Shown here: in pieces, positions 38,345-45,775 of the stretch
Layout of the letters: each line of letters opens with the position of its first letter
How positions within the stretch are numbered: position 1 is the stretch's first letter
NCBI RefSeq assembly: GCF_050434925.1
Contig: NZ_JBNDJK010000001.1
Span: 5,270,001-5,334,000, forward strand
Reading direction: 5' to 3'
DNA from: Inquilinus ginsengisoli_B
Lineage (GTDB): Bacteria > Pseudomonadota > Alphaproteobacteria > DSM-16000 > Inquilinaceae
Length of the DNA: 64,000 nt
Made by a program: the position numbers and the translations under genes
The notes under the pieces: model-generated
What the model was told of the DNA's origin: nothing
Seen by the model: the letters and a program-made list of their open reading frames with translations, nothing else
The model's database searches: none

Positions 38345-39237
38345 ACCCAGCGGAGGTTTGTGCGGCGCTGCGTGAGGCCGGTCTGAGTCTTCGGCCGGAG
38401 GAGATCACGCTCGATGCGCGCGAGGATCGCTGGCTGGTCCGGCTGCCCGGCGACCGCATGGCGTGGTTTCCGGCGAACGCGCGGGGCCGGGTCCGGTTGG
38501 CCGCGGACCGCCGGCTGCTCCGGCTCCTGGCCGAGCGCTGCCGCTTCCGGGTGCCGCGAATTCTTTACGAAGCCGAGAACGGCTTCGATCTGCGCGCGGC
38601 GGTGCCCGGTCTCTGCGATCCCTTCGCCCTGTATGGGCGCATTGCCAATGATCCTGCCGTCGCCAGACGACTGGGACACGCCCTTGGTTTGATCCTGGCG
38701 GAGCAGCACAGCCAAATTGCGCGGTCCGATGTCGCGGGCTGGCTGCCGGATCGCGTTCCCTGGCCGGAGCCGGTCGACTGGATCCGCGAGCGCCTCCCCG
38801 AGGTCGCCGACGATTCCTTGCTTCTGACTCGGATCGACCGGGTGCTGGACATCCGGGAAGCGCTCGATGTTCCCGATGGCGACCGTGTCCTGGTGCATGG
38901 CGACCTCGGCGTGCACAACATCGCGGTGGACCCAGTCACGGCCGATCTGCTGGGCGTCTTCGACTATGACGGCGCCGCCTGGGACGACCGCCATCATGAT
39001 TTCCGGTACTTCGTCTTCGACCATGATCGCGAGGACCTGCTGGAGGCGGCGATCGCAGCCTATGAGCCGGCGATAGGCCGCAGCATCGACCGCCGGCGCG
39101 TCCGGCTGTACAACGCCGCCAGCGCGATCTGTTATCTGACCTTTCGCCGGGGCGTAGCCTCCGATGTGCGGCACTGCGGGCGGACGCTGGCTGAGGACCT
39201 GGCCTGGGTCCGGAAGGCCGTCGACGCCGTGCTCTGA
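38332..39237 (+). CDS. Aminoglycoside phosphotransferase (APH)-family kinase
   Basis: Protein-kinase-like small-molecule kinase of 301 residues. The catalytic loop VLVHGDLGVHNIAVD (about 186-200) and the metal-binding FDYDGAAWDD (about 210) are clear. The N-lobe is recognisable only by pattern (RWLVRLPG). Despite the family name, most members outside resistance islands phosphorylate unknown metabolites. The GTG at 38332 overlaps the previous gene's stop region and has GAGGG upstream. The frame is open far upstream, but that part is antisense to other genes. Confidence 0.82.
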   Translation: MARLNPAEVCAALREAGLSLRPEEITLDAREDRWLVRLPGDRMAWFPANARGRVRLAADRRLLRLLAERCRFRVPRILYEAENGFDLRAAVPGLCDPFALYGRIANDPAVARRLGHALGLILAEQHSQIARSDVAGWLPDRVPWPEPVDWIRERLPEVADDSLLLTRIDRVLDIREALDVPDGDRVLVHGDLGVHNIAVDPVTADLLGVFDYDGAAWDDRHHDFRYFVFDHDREDLLEAAIAAYEPAIGRSIDRRRVRLYNAASAICYLTFRRGVASDVRHCGRTLAEDLAWVRKAVDAVL

Positions 39238-39275
39238 CCGGTGTGGGGCAGATGCATGACTTGAAGGGAGGATCT

Positions 39276-40067
39276 ATGACCGAAGCTGACGCCCGCCTCG
39301 ATGGGCCCCGCCTGGACGGAGAGGTGGCCCTGGTCACCGGGGCCAGCCGCGGCATCGGCGCCGCGGCGGCACGGGCGCTGGCGGCGCGAGGCGCGGCGGT
39401 GGCGCTGACCGCCCGCTCGGCCGGGGAGATCGACGGCATCGCCCGCGAGCTGCGCGACTCCGGCGGCCGGGCCGTCGCCATCGCCGGCGACATCGGCGAC
39501 GTTGCCTGGACGGGCACGCTGCTGCGCCAGGCCACCGAGGCGCTGGGCGCGCCGACCATCCTGGTCAACAATGCCGGCATGGTCGGGCCGATCGGCCGGA
39601 TCCTTGACTGCGACCCCGCCGACTGGGCCCGCAATGTCACGGTCAACCTGCTCGGCGCCTACGCCGTGCTGCGGGCGGTGCTACCGGGCATGATCGCGTC
39701 CGGCGGCGGCACGATGATCAATGTCAGCTCCGGCGCCGCCGAGAACGCCTATGAGGGCTGGAGCGCGTATTGCGCCGGCAAGGCCGGGCTGGCGATGCTG
39801 ACCCGGTCGCTGCACCTGGAGTATGGCGACCAGGGCATCCGCGCCTTCGGCTTCCGCCCCGGCACGGTCGACACCGGCATGCAGGGCGAGATCCGCGCCT
39901 CCGGCATCAACCCGGTCAGCAAGATGCCGCGCGAGGCGCATGCGCCGCCGGAGCATCCGGCCCGGGTCATCGCCTGGCTGTGCAGCCCCGAGGCGCAGGA
40001 CCTGGTCGGGCAGGAGCTCAGCATCCGCGACCCGGAGCTGCGGCGCCGAACCGGGCTGCCGTCATGA
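39276..40067 (+). CDS. SDR family oxidoreductase
   Basis: Classical short-chain dehydrogenase of 263 residues: VTGASRGIGAAAARAL at about 19-34, VNNAGMVGP at about 92, catalytic Ser in INVSSGAAE and Tyr/Lys in WSAYCAGKAGLAML. The C-terminus contains WLCSPEAQDLVGQELSI, the end typical of 3-ketoacyl-reductase-like SDRs. ATG 39276 is preceded by AAGGGAGG. The stop overlaps the ATG of the HIT gene. The substrate is not identifiable. Confidence 0.92.
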   Translation: MTEADARLDGPRLDGEVALVTGASRGIGAAAARALAARGAAVALTARSAGEIDGIARELRDSGGRAVAIAGDIGDVAWTGTLLRQATEALGAPTILVNNAGMVGPIGRILDCDPADWARNVTVNLLGAYAVLRAVLPGMIASGGGTMINVSSGAAENAYEGWSAYCAGKAGLAMLTRSLHLEYGDQGIRAFGFRPGTVDTGMQGEIRASGINPVSKMPREAHAPPEHPARVIAWLCSPEAQDLVGQELSIRDPELRRRTGLPS

Positions 40068-40495
40068 GCGCCGCGAAGGATTCCGGCTTCGCCCTCGACT
40101 CGCGGATCGCGGCCTCGACCCTGCCGTGGCGCGACTGGTCGCTGTCGCAGGTGCGGTTGATGAACGACCGCCGCTTCCCCTGGCTGCTGCTGGTGCCGCG
40201 CCGGGCCAAGGCGGTGGAGTGGCACGCTTTGGCGCCGGAGGACCAGGCGGCGCTGCACCAGGAGACCATGCTGGCGGCCTGCGCCCTGGCCGCGGTGTTC
40301 CCGGCGATGAAGATCAACATCGGCGCGCTCGGCAACGTCGTGCCGCAGTTGCATGTCCATGTCCTGGCGCGGCAGCCGGGCGATGCCGCCTGGCCGGGAC
40401 CGGTCTGGGGCGCCGGCACCGCTGAGCCCTACGGCCCCGGCGAGGCCGAGGCGTTGCTGGCCAGGCTGGGGACGGTGCTCGAGGAGTCGACCTGA
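40064..40495 (+). CDS. HIT domain protein
   Basis: Histidine-triad nucleotide hydrolase/transferase-like protein of 143 residues. The triad reads QLHVHVLAR, with Gln at the first His position, as in a known proteobacterial HIT subgroup, and is followed by DAAWPGPVWG. Upstream are RFPWLLLVPR and MKINIGALGNVVP. Its ATG overlaps the SDR stop (ATGA), so translation is coupled. The natural substrate is not known. Confidence 0.9.
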   Translation: MSAAKDSGFALDSRIAASTLPWRDWSLSQVRLMNDRRFPWLLLVPRRAKAVEWHALAPEDQAALHQETMLAACALAAVFPAMKINIGALGNVVPQLHVHVLARQPGDAAWPGPVWGAGTAEPYGPGEAEALLARLGTVLEEST

Positions 40496-40508
40496 GTCCT
40501 GCGCGTTC

Positions 40509-40537
40509 TTGCAATCCGCGGCAGGGTCGCGTATACG
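40509..40537 (+). promoter_or_regulatory. Sigma-70-type promoter of rpmE
   Basis: TTGCAA (40509-40514), 17-bp spacer, TATACG (40532-40537), about 30 bp upstream of the rpmE ATG. Both hexamers match the housekeeping consensus well and stand out in GC-rich DNA. Confidence 0.65.
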
Positions 40538-40566
40538 GCCCCCTCGTTTGTGCGGAGCCGCCGGCC

Positions 40567-40794
40567 ATGAAGACCGATATCCATCCCCAGTACCATGAAA
40601 TCAACGTCGTGATGACCGACGGGACCGAGTTCAAGACTCGCAGCACCTACGGCAAGGAGGGCGACACCCTCCGTCTCGACATCGACCCGAAGTCGCACCC
40701 GGCCTGGACCGGCGTGCAGAAGCTGGTGGATCGTGGCGGCCAGGTCGCCAAGTTCAACCGGCGCTTCGAGGCGTTCGGCCTGAAGAAGTCCTGA
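40567..40794 (+). CDS. rpmE: 50S ribosomal protein L31 (C-minus type)
   Basis: Ribosomal protein L31 of 75 residues: MKTDIHPQYHEINVVMTDG, TRSTYGKEGDTLRLDIDP, HPAWTG and DRGGQVAKFNRRF are all family blocks. The Cys residues that bind zinc in C-plus L31 are absent, so this is the zinc-independent form. It has its own promoter upstream and a hairpin just downstream. Confidence 0.96.
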   Translation: MKTDIHPQYHEINVVMTDGTEFKTRSTYGKEGDTLRLDIDPKSHPAWTGVQKLVDRGGQVAKFNRRFEAFGLKKS

Positions 40795-40800
40795 TCGCGC

Positions 40801-40818
40801 GGCGCCCTGCGGGGCGCC
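40801..40818 (+). terminator. Hairpin after rpmE
   Basis: Stem GGCGCCC/GGGCGCC with a 4-base loop, 6 bp after the rpmE stop. There is no direct T-run. A likely terminator, also facing the end of the convergent methyltransferase gene. Confidence 0.5.
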
Positions 40819-40878
40819 TGCCGATGCTGGTGTGCGAGCTGGCCCCCGCGAGGAGGCCGGCTTTTCGCATGCGCGCTT

Positions 40879-41616
40879 TCAGGCCAGCCGGCCCAGCGGG
40901 ATGACGTCGCGCGACAACGACGTCCAGGGGGCGCCGGTCCAGTCGCCCAGCCAGGTGTCGACCGCCAGCCCGGCCTCGCCGATCAACCGCTCGAGCTGGT
41001 CGCGCGGCGGGAAGGCGATGCGCGAGCGTGAGGACAGTACCCGGCCGTCGGCGACGATCCGGTAGAAGGTGCCATAGGTGACGATGCCGGTGGCCGGGTC
41101 GTGCTCGACATCGTTCCAGGCATCGACCGGGCCGAAGCGGGGATGCTCGATCTGCCGGGCCGACTCCGCCGGCGTCCACTCCCGCCATTCCTCGATCGCC
41201 GGATTTCGACTGTCGAAGATGAACCGGCCGCCCGGCGCCAGATGCGCCGCGATGGTCCGCAGCGCCGCCAGCTGGTCGTCCGGTGTCAGGAACACCTGGA
41301 AGGCGTGGCCGGTCAGCACGATCAGGTCGAAGCGCCGGCCCAGCCGGACGCTGCGGCCGTCGCCCCGGACCCAGCTCACCCGGTCGCCGCCGGGGCGGGC
41401 GCGGGCGACGTCCAGCATGGCCTCCGCCGGGTCGACGCCGAACACGGTGCGCTCGCCCGCCAGTTCCGCCGCCAGCCAGCCGGTGCCGCAGCCGAGGTCG
41501 AGCACGAAGGCGCAGCCCGCCGCCAGCGACCGGCAATAATCCTGGTCCGACGACCAGACGTTCTCGATGTCGTAGAAGCCGGCCAGATCCGGGTCGTCAT
41601 AGAGTCGGTCCACCAT
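40879..41616 (-). CDS. Class I SAM-dependent methyltransferase
   Basis: Methyltransferase of 245 residues with the SAM-binding motif FVLDLGCGTGWLAAEL at about 37-52, the acidic loop end VFGVDPAEAML, FDLIVLTGHAFQVF and LAPGGRFIFDSRNP. The N-terminal YDDPDLAGFYD block is typical of Methyltransf_25-type small-molecule enzymes. The substrate is unknown. It is monocistronic, with repeat and intron sequence upstream of its promoter region. Confidence 0.9.
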   Translation of the reverse strand: MVDRLYDDPDLAGFYDIENVWSSDQDYCRSLAAGCAFVLDLGCGTGWLAAELAGERTVFGVDPAEAMLDVARARPGGDRVSWVRGDGRSVRLGRRFDLIVLTGHAFQVFLTPDDQLAALRTIAAHLAPGGRFIFDSRNPAIEEWREWTPAESARQIEHPRFGPVDAWNDVEHDPATGIVTYGTFYRIVADGRVLSSRSRIAFPPRDQLERLIGEAGLAVDTWLGDWTGAPWTSLSRDVIPLGRLA

Positions 41617-42156
41617 GGTCTCCGTTGTCGGTCCTCCCGATACGGGTCAGCTTTTTGCATCTCATACCACCGGCCGAAATATAGAGCCGTCATGGCGAGC
41701 CCCGCAGGGGCGAGGCCATCCAGTGGTGCGCCAGGCATGGCGCGTATGAGCCGAGAGGCTCTGTTCGGCCGGGGTGGTATCCGGCCGATGACTTGGAGGT
41801 GAGAGTCCTGCCTCGGGCCCTGGTGATGGGAACCGATAGCTGAACAGCAAGGGCGTCGTTGCGAGGCGGGGTGTGAAGGAAGCTGTAGGCAAAGTGCCGG
41901 CCTGACGAACAGGAACCGCATCTGAGGCAACCGCATCCGGGCGAGGGGGCCGCTGGACCCGAAGCCCGATATCACCCGGAGGGTGCGGGAGTATATGCGG
42001 CAGGTGGATGGCTCGAAGGTCACGCGTCTTACCCTGGGAGGTCTGCCGCGCTGCCCCTGGCGACAGGTGAGCTACCGGCGTCGAGAGGCGCCGGGATGGG
42101 GCGGCAGAAGTCAGCAGAGGCCATAGGAGCCGCGACCAGGCGGCGAAGGGCCGAAC

Positions 42157-42662
42157 ATGGAGTGCCGGACGGAGGTGGGCCCTTCGATGACGAGAGCAGA
42201 CGCAGAAGACCGGGCTGGGATGCCCGGTGCCCGGGCGGAGGGTAGCGGCCGGAAGCCGCGAGAGTACGCCATGGGTGCGGCAAACGTCACGGCAGAGCCG
42301 GAGCCCTCGCGACCGGAGGCGGATGAGCGACTGATGGAGCGAATTCTCAGCCGCGAGAACCTGATGACGGCCTACTGCAGGGTGAAGGCCAACAGAGGGG
42401 CGCCGGGCATCGACAGGATGACCGTCGGCCAGCCGTGGTCCCACCTGGAGGAGCATTGGTCGCGCATCAGGGAGGACCTGTTGACGGGCCGATACCGGCC
42501 GGCGCCGGTGCGCGGGGTGGAGATCCCCAAGCCCGGCGGCGGGAACCCTGGTGGAACGCCGGGGCTTCCCACATGAACGACGCCTTCCGGAAATCCTTCT
42601 TCGACAACCTCGGGCTGATCTCGCTCCTCAAAGAGCATCAGCGCCTACTCCACGCTCCATGA
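42157..42662 (+). pseudogene. Group II intron reverse transcriptase/maturase, internal deletion
   Basis: The N-terminal part (to about 42540) has LMERILSRENLMTAYCRVKA, NRGAPGIDRMTV and RYRPAPVRGVEIPKPGGG, the RT0/RT1 region of intron-encoded proteins. Directly after this, in another frame, comes the extreme C-terminus EPWWNAGASHMNDAF and FDNLGLISLLKEHQRLLHAP, ending at the TGA just before domain V. The catalytic RT domains (including YxDD), the maturase X domain and everything between are missing, probably some 300 codons. The start codon is uncertain: ATG 42157, 42187 or later. Confidence 0.82.
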
Positions 42663-42694
42663 ACCGCCGTGTACGGAACCGTACGCACGGTGGT
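42663..42694 (+). other. Group II intron domain V hairpin
   Basis: Eight pairs (ACCGCCGT with ACGGTGGT, including one G-T), a 2-base bulge GC on the 3' side and a 6-pair upper helix under a 4-base loop reproduce the domain V shape. It begins right after the maturase stop codon, as usual, and is followed by the domain VI stem. Confidence 0.7.
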
Positions 42695-42819
42695 GTGGGA
42701 GGAGGGGTGCCGCGAGACCCCCTCCTACCCGATGCCGGTGCCGCTGTCATTCCGGCGGCAAGTCTGGATGGCACGCTTCGCTCGCCATGACGAGGAAGGG
42801 GATGGGGAGTCGGTAGGTA

Positions 42820-43587
42820 TCACTCGAATCGGCTGAAATCCGGCTTCCGCTTCTCCATGAAGGCGGTGAAGGCCTCCTTGGCCTCGGCGGATTTGAGCTG
42901 GGCGCCGAAGGCCTCGACCTCCAGGGTCATGGCCTCGCGCACGGCGTTGCGGTGCGGCGCCTGCAGCAGCGCCTTGGTCTGGCGGACAGCGGCGGGTGGC
43001 ATGGCGGCAAGGCGCGCGGCCAGGGCGTTGAGCTCGGCGTCGAGCGCGGTCTCGGCGACGGTCTTGGTGATCAGCCCCGCCGCCAATGCGGCCTCGGCGT
43101 CGAAGCCCTCGCCGGTCAGCAGCCACCAGGCGGCCTTCAGCCGGCCGACGGCTGCAGGCAGGAGCAGGGTGGAGGCGGCCTCCGGCACCAGGCCGAGCTG
43201 GACGAAGGGTAGCTGGAACCGGGCCGAGGGCGTGGCCAGCACCACGTCGCAATGCAGCAGCATGGTGGTGCCGATGCCGATCGCGGCGCCACGCACCCCG
43301 GCGATCAGCGGCTTGGGAAAGCCGGCCAGGACATCGAGAAAGTCCAGCACCGGCTGCATCCCGGCCGGTTTGCCGCTGGCGAGGAAATCCGCGATGTCGT
43401 TGCCGGCGGAGAAGTCGTCGCCACCCCGGAGAATGACGACGCGGACCGACCGGGCCGTGGCCGCAGCACGCAGCGCGGCCGTCAGCGCCTCGTACATGGC
43501 GCGGTTGATCGCGTTCTTCTTCTCCGGCCGGTTGAGCCGGATCGTCACGACCGAGCCCGTGTTGCCGGTCAGAACCGGGTCGGCCAT
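42820..43587 (-). CDS. Enoyl-CoA hydratase/isomerase family protein
   Basis: Crotonase-fold protein of 255 residues. The CoA-binding and oxyanion-hole segments ILRGGDDFSAGNDIADFL and VRGAAIGIGTTMLLHCDVV are present. FVQLGLVPEAASTLLLP carries one Glu in the usual catalytic loop, and the first hydratase Glu position is less clear, so an isomerase-like reaction is as likely as hydration. Its start is preceded by GGAAGGATAACGCC. It lies 39 bp downstream of the flavoprotein gene on the same strand. Confidence 0.9.
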   Translation of the reverse strand: MADPVLTGNTGSVVTIRLNRPEKKNAINRAMYEALTAALRAAATARSVRVVILRGGDDFSAGNDIADFLASGKPAGMQPVLDFLDVLAGFPKPLIAGVRGAAIGIGTTMLLHCDVVLATPSARFQLPFVQLGLVPEAASTLLLPAAVGRLKAAWWLLTGEGFDAEAALAAGLITKTVAETALDAELNALAARLAAMPPAAVRQTKALLQAPHRNAVREAMTLEVEAFGAQLKSAEAKEAFTAFMEKRKPDFSRFE

Positions 43588-43626
43588 GGCGTTATCCTTC
43601 CACGATGTGAGAGAGGCGCAGGCTAG

Positions 43627-44853
43627 TCAGTTGTGACTGGGTGTGTCGAGGCGGGATGACCCGACCAGCCCGCGGGCGGCGGCGACGCCGGTGGCGAAGC
43701 AGCCCTGCAGCAGGAAGCCGCCGGTCGGCGCCTCCCAGTCCAGCATCTCGCCGCAGGCGAAGATGCCGGGCAGGGCCTTCAGTTCCAGCTCAGGGGTCAG
43801 GGCGTCGAGGCGGATGCCGCCGGCCGTGGAAATGGCGCGGGCGAGCGGCCGGAGGCCGGTGATGCGGAGCGGGATCGCCTTGATCGCGGCGGCCATGGCC
43901 TCCGGGGTCGCCAGCGCGTCGGCGGCGAAGCCCTCTCGCAGCAGGGAATAGGCCGGGCCGGTCAGCGACAGGGCTCGGCGCAGCCGGTTCGGGACGCTGT
44001 CGCTGCTGCCGGTGTGCGACAGCCGGTCGGCGATCTCGACCGTTGTCATGTCCGGCCGCAGGTCCAGCGTCAGCACCGCGCCGCCATCCCGCGCGATCGC
44101 CTGGCGCAGCCCGGGCCCGAGCGCGTAGACGGCGCCGCCTTCCAGGCCGGTGGCGGCGATCACCGCCTCGCCGCGCACAATGCGGCCGGCGAAGGTCAGG
44201 GCGATGCGCTTCACCGGCGTGCCGGCGAAGCGGTCGCGCAGATGGGGCGACCAGGCGATCTCGACGCCGGAATTGGCCGGAAGCAGCGGCGCGATGTCGA
44301 CGCCGCGCGCCGCCAGGATCGGCGCCCAGCCGCCGTCGCCGCCCAGCCGCGGCCAGCTGGCGCCGCCCAGCGCCAGGATGGTGGCGTCGGCCCCGGCCTC
44401 GAACTCCCCGTCCGGCCCGCGCAGCAGCGGCCGGTTGCCGTCGGTGAGGCCGATCCAGTCATGCCGGGTCCGAACCTCGACGCCGAGCTGCGCCAGCCGG
44501 CCGAGCCAAGCACGGAGCAGAGGCGAGGCCTTCAGGCTCTCCGGGAACACCCGGCCACTGGAGCCGATGAAGGTCGGTACGCCGAGATCCCGGCTCCAGG
44601 CCTGCAGGTCCTCGGGCGTGAAGGCGCGGACCAGCGGCTCGATCCAGCCCTGTGCCGCGCCATAGCGGGTGACGAAGCGGTCGAGCGGCTCGGAATGGGT
44701 CAGGTTCAGCCCGCCGCGCCCGGCCATCAGGAACTTGCGCCCGACTGTCGGCATGCGGTCGTAGACGGTGACGCGCCGCCCGGCCTCGGCCAGGCGCTGC
44801 GCTGCGATCAGCCCGGCAGGGCCGCCGCCGATGATGGTGATGGTTTGCGACAT
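43627..44853 (-). CDS. NAD(P)/FAD-dependent oxidoreductase, BaiN/HI0933-like (TIGR03862 type)
   Basis: Flavoprotein of 408 residues with an N-terminal FAD motif TIIGGGPAGLIAAQRLAEAG, the family block GRKFLMAGRGGLNLTHSE and a C-terminal FAD segment ALPGIFACGEMLDWEAPTGG followed by LLQGCFATG. These proteins are related to BaiN and the HI0933 group; the reaction of this subgroup is not established. ATG 44853 gives the proper Rossmann start, and the upstream extension to 44913 lacks similarity. Confidence 0.9.
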   Translation of the reverse strand: MSQTITIIGGGPAGLIAAQRLAEAGRRVTVYDRMPTVGRKFLMAGRGGLNLTHSEPLDRFVTRYGAAQGWIEPLVRAFTPEDLQAWSRDLGVPTFIGSSGRVFPESLKASPLLRAWLGRLAQLGVEVRTRHDWIGLTDGNRPLLRGPDGEFEAGADATILALGGASWPRLGGDGGWAPILAARGVDIAPLLPANSGVEIAWSPHLRDRFAGTPVKRIALTFAGRIVRGEAVIAATGLEGGAVYALGPGLRQAIARDGGAVLTLDLRPDMTTVEIADRLSHTGSSDSVPNRLRRALSLTGPAYSLLREGFAADALATPEAMAAAIKAIPLRITGLRPLARAISTAGGIRLDALTPELELKALPGIFACGEMLDWEAPTGGFLLQGCFATGVAAARGLVGSSRLDTPSHN

Positions 44854-44909
44854 GGCGCGGACCCTAGCAGCCTGCGCCGGATTGGCGAGTCCTGTTCCGC
44901 GCCGGCCGC

Positions 44910-45599
44910 TCAATCGTCGTGATGTGCCTCGATCAGCTTGCGTTCGACCGAGCGCAAATGCCGGCGCATGGCCCGCCCCGCCGCCTCCAGGTCGCGCTCG
45001 GCGATGGCGTCGACGATGGCGTCATGCTCGGCGAAGCTGTGGTGGTCGGCCGGCGGCCGCGGGATGTCGGCGCGCAAGCGGCCCCAGACCACAGTCCGCC
45101 GCACCGTGTTCAGCAGGTCGAACAGCGCCACCAGCACGGTGTTGCGGGTCGCCTCGGCGATCAGGCGATGCAGCTGGTTGTCGAGCGTCTCGTATTGCCG
45201 CCAGCTTTCCGCCGTGCGGGTCTTGGCGATGACCAGGCGCAGCTTGCGCAGGTCGTCGGCCGAGGCGTGCAGCGCCGCCTCCTGCGCGATCTGCGGCTCG
45301 ACCAGCAACCGCGCCCGCATCACCGCGGCGGGGGAGGTGCGCGACGCGATCGCGGCGGCGTCGTCGACCTCCTCGAGTGGGCGGGGCCCCAGGAAGGTGC
45401 CCTTGCCGACATGGCGCCAGATCTGCCCCTCGGCCTCCAGCGCCGCCAGACCCTTGCGCAGCTCGCCGCGGGACAGGCCCAGGGTCTCGCACAGCTCGCG
45501 CTCCGGCGGCAGCCTGCCGTCGGAGGGCAGGGCCTGCTGGGCGAGATAGGCGCGGAGTTGGGTGAGGGCCCCCTGGCCTTGGTCGTGGTCGAGCGACAT
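44910..45599 (-). CDS. GntR family regulator, FadR/FCD subfamily
   Basis: Regulator of 229 residues. The winged helix contains LRAYLAQQALPSDGRLPPERELCETLGLSRGELRKGL and HVGKGTFLGPRP; the FCD domain has LDNQLHRLIAEAT, EHDAIVDAIAERD and AMRRHLRSVERKL. ATG 45599 was preferred because the earlier ATG at 45617 lies inside the operator-like repeat at 45605-45624. It is divergent from an ABC importer operon, with two matching inverted repeats in between, so it is probably both autoregulator and controller of that operon. Confidence 0.92.
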   Translation of the reverse strand: MSLDHDQGQGALTQLRAYLAQQALPSDGRLPPERELCETLGLSRGELRKGLAALEAEGQIWRHVGKGTFLGPRPLEEVDDAAAIASRTSPAAVMRARLLVEPQIAQEAALHASADDLRKLRLVIAKTRTAESWRQYETLDNQLHRLIAEATRNTVLVALFDLLNTVRRTVVWGRLRADIPRPPADHHSFAEHDAIVDAIAERDLEAAGRAMRRHLRSVERKLIEAHHDD

Positions 45600-45604
45600 G
45601 GTCA

Positions 45605-45624
45605 AACCAATTTCCATATTGGTT
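45605..45624. promoter_or_regulatory. GntR operator-like inverted repeat, copy 1
   Basis: AACCAAT-6 bp-ATTGGTT, perfect 7-bp arms, placed 5 bp upstream of the GntR ATG on the minus strand. Same half-sites as the copy at 45689-45707. Confidence 0.65.
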
Positions 45625-45688
45625 CAGGCTTAGCGAATTTCGGCCTGCACGGTCAAGTCGAGGATTGACCGAAAATCCCTGGGCTGCT

Positions 45689-45707
45689 AACCAATATTTA
45701 ATTGGTT
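45689..45707. promoter_or_regulatory. GntR operator-like inverted repeat, copy 2
   Basis: AACCAAT-ATTTA-ATTGGTT, perfect arms with a 5-bp centre, 68 bp upstream of the importer start. A possible promoter, TTGACC (45665-45670), 17 bp, TAACCA (45688-45693), would be covered at its -10 by this site, as expected for repression. Confidence 0.68.
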
Positions 45708-45775
45708 AAAGAATAATTCCGACATTGGTCAAAGCGCGGGCACAAAGCCCGCCGATGCAAGGGGAGGAGAGAGCC

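Larger units (their letters stand above)
41726..42733 (+). mobile_element. Group II intron, internally deleted
   Basis: The 5' end matches the group II consensus GUGYG (GTGCGCC at 41726) and is followed by about 430 bases of structured, protein-free sequence expected for domains I-III. The maturase ORF remnant lies in domain IV. A domain V hairpin (42663-42694) and a domain VI stem containing GGGAGG/CCTCCTAC follow, and the element ends in ..CCGAT near 42733, fitting the AY 3' end. The total of about 1.0 kb is less than half the size of an intron with a full ORF. The 3' boundary is good to a few bases. Ribozyme parts needed for splicing appear present, but mobility in cis must be lost. Confidence 0.8.
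41688..42792. repeat. Family B palindromic repeat split by a group II intron
   Basis: Outer arms CGTCATGGCGAG (41688-41699) and CTCGCCATGACG (42781-42792) are perfect complements, as are inner arms GCCATCCAG (41715-41723) and CTGGATGGC (42764-42772). They are now about 1 kb apart because the intron at 41726-42733 lies between them. Removing it would leave a repeat of about 97 bp, nearly the length of the uninterrupted relative at 31189-31286. Confidence 0.75.

Noticed and set aside
38332..39237. Aminoglycoside resistance determinant
   Set aside because: APH-fold kinases are widespread metabolic enzymes; the gene has host-like composition and no mobile context.
42157..42662. Stand-alone retron or defence-type reverse transcriptase
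   Set aside because: Sequence blocks and the following domain V hairpin show it is a group II intron maturase remnant without catalytic RT motifs.
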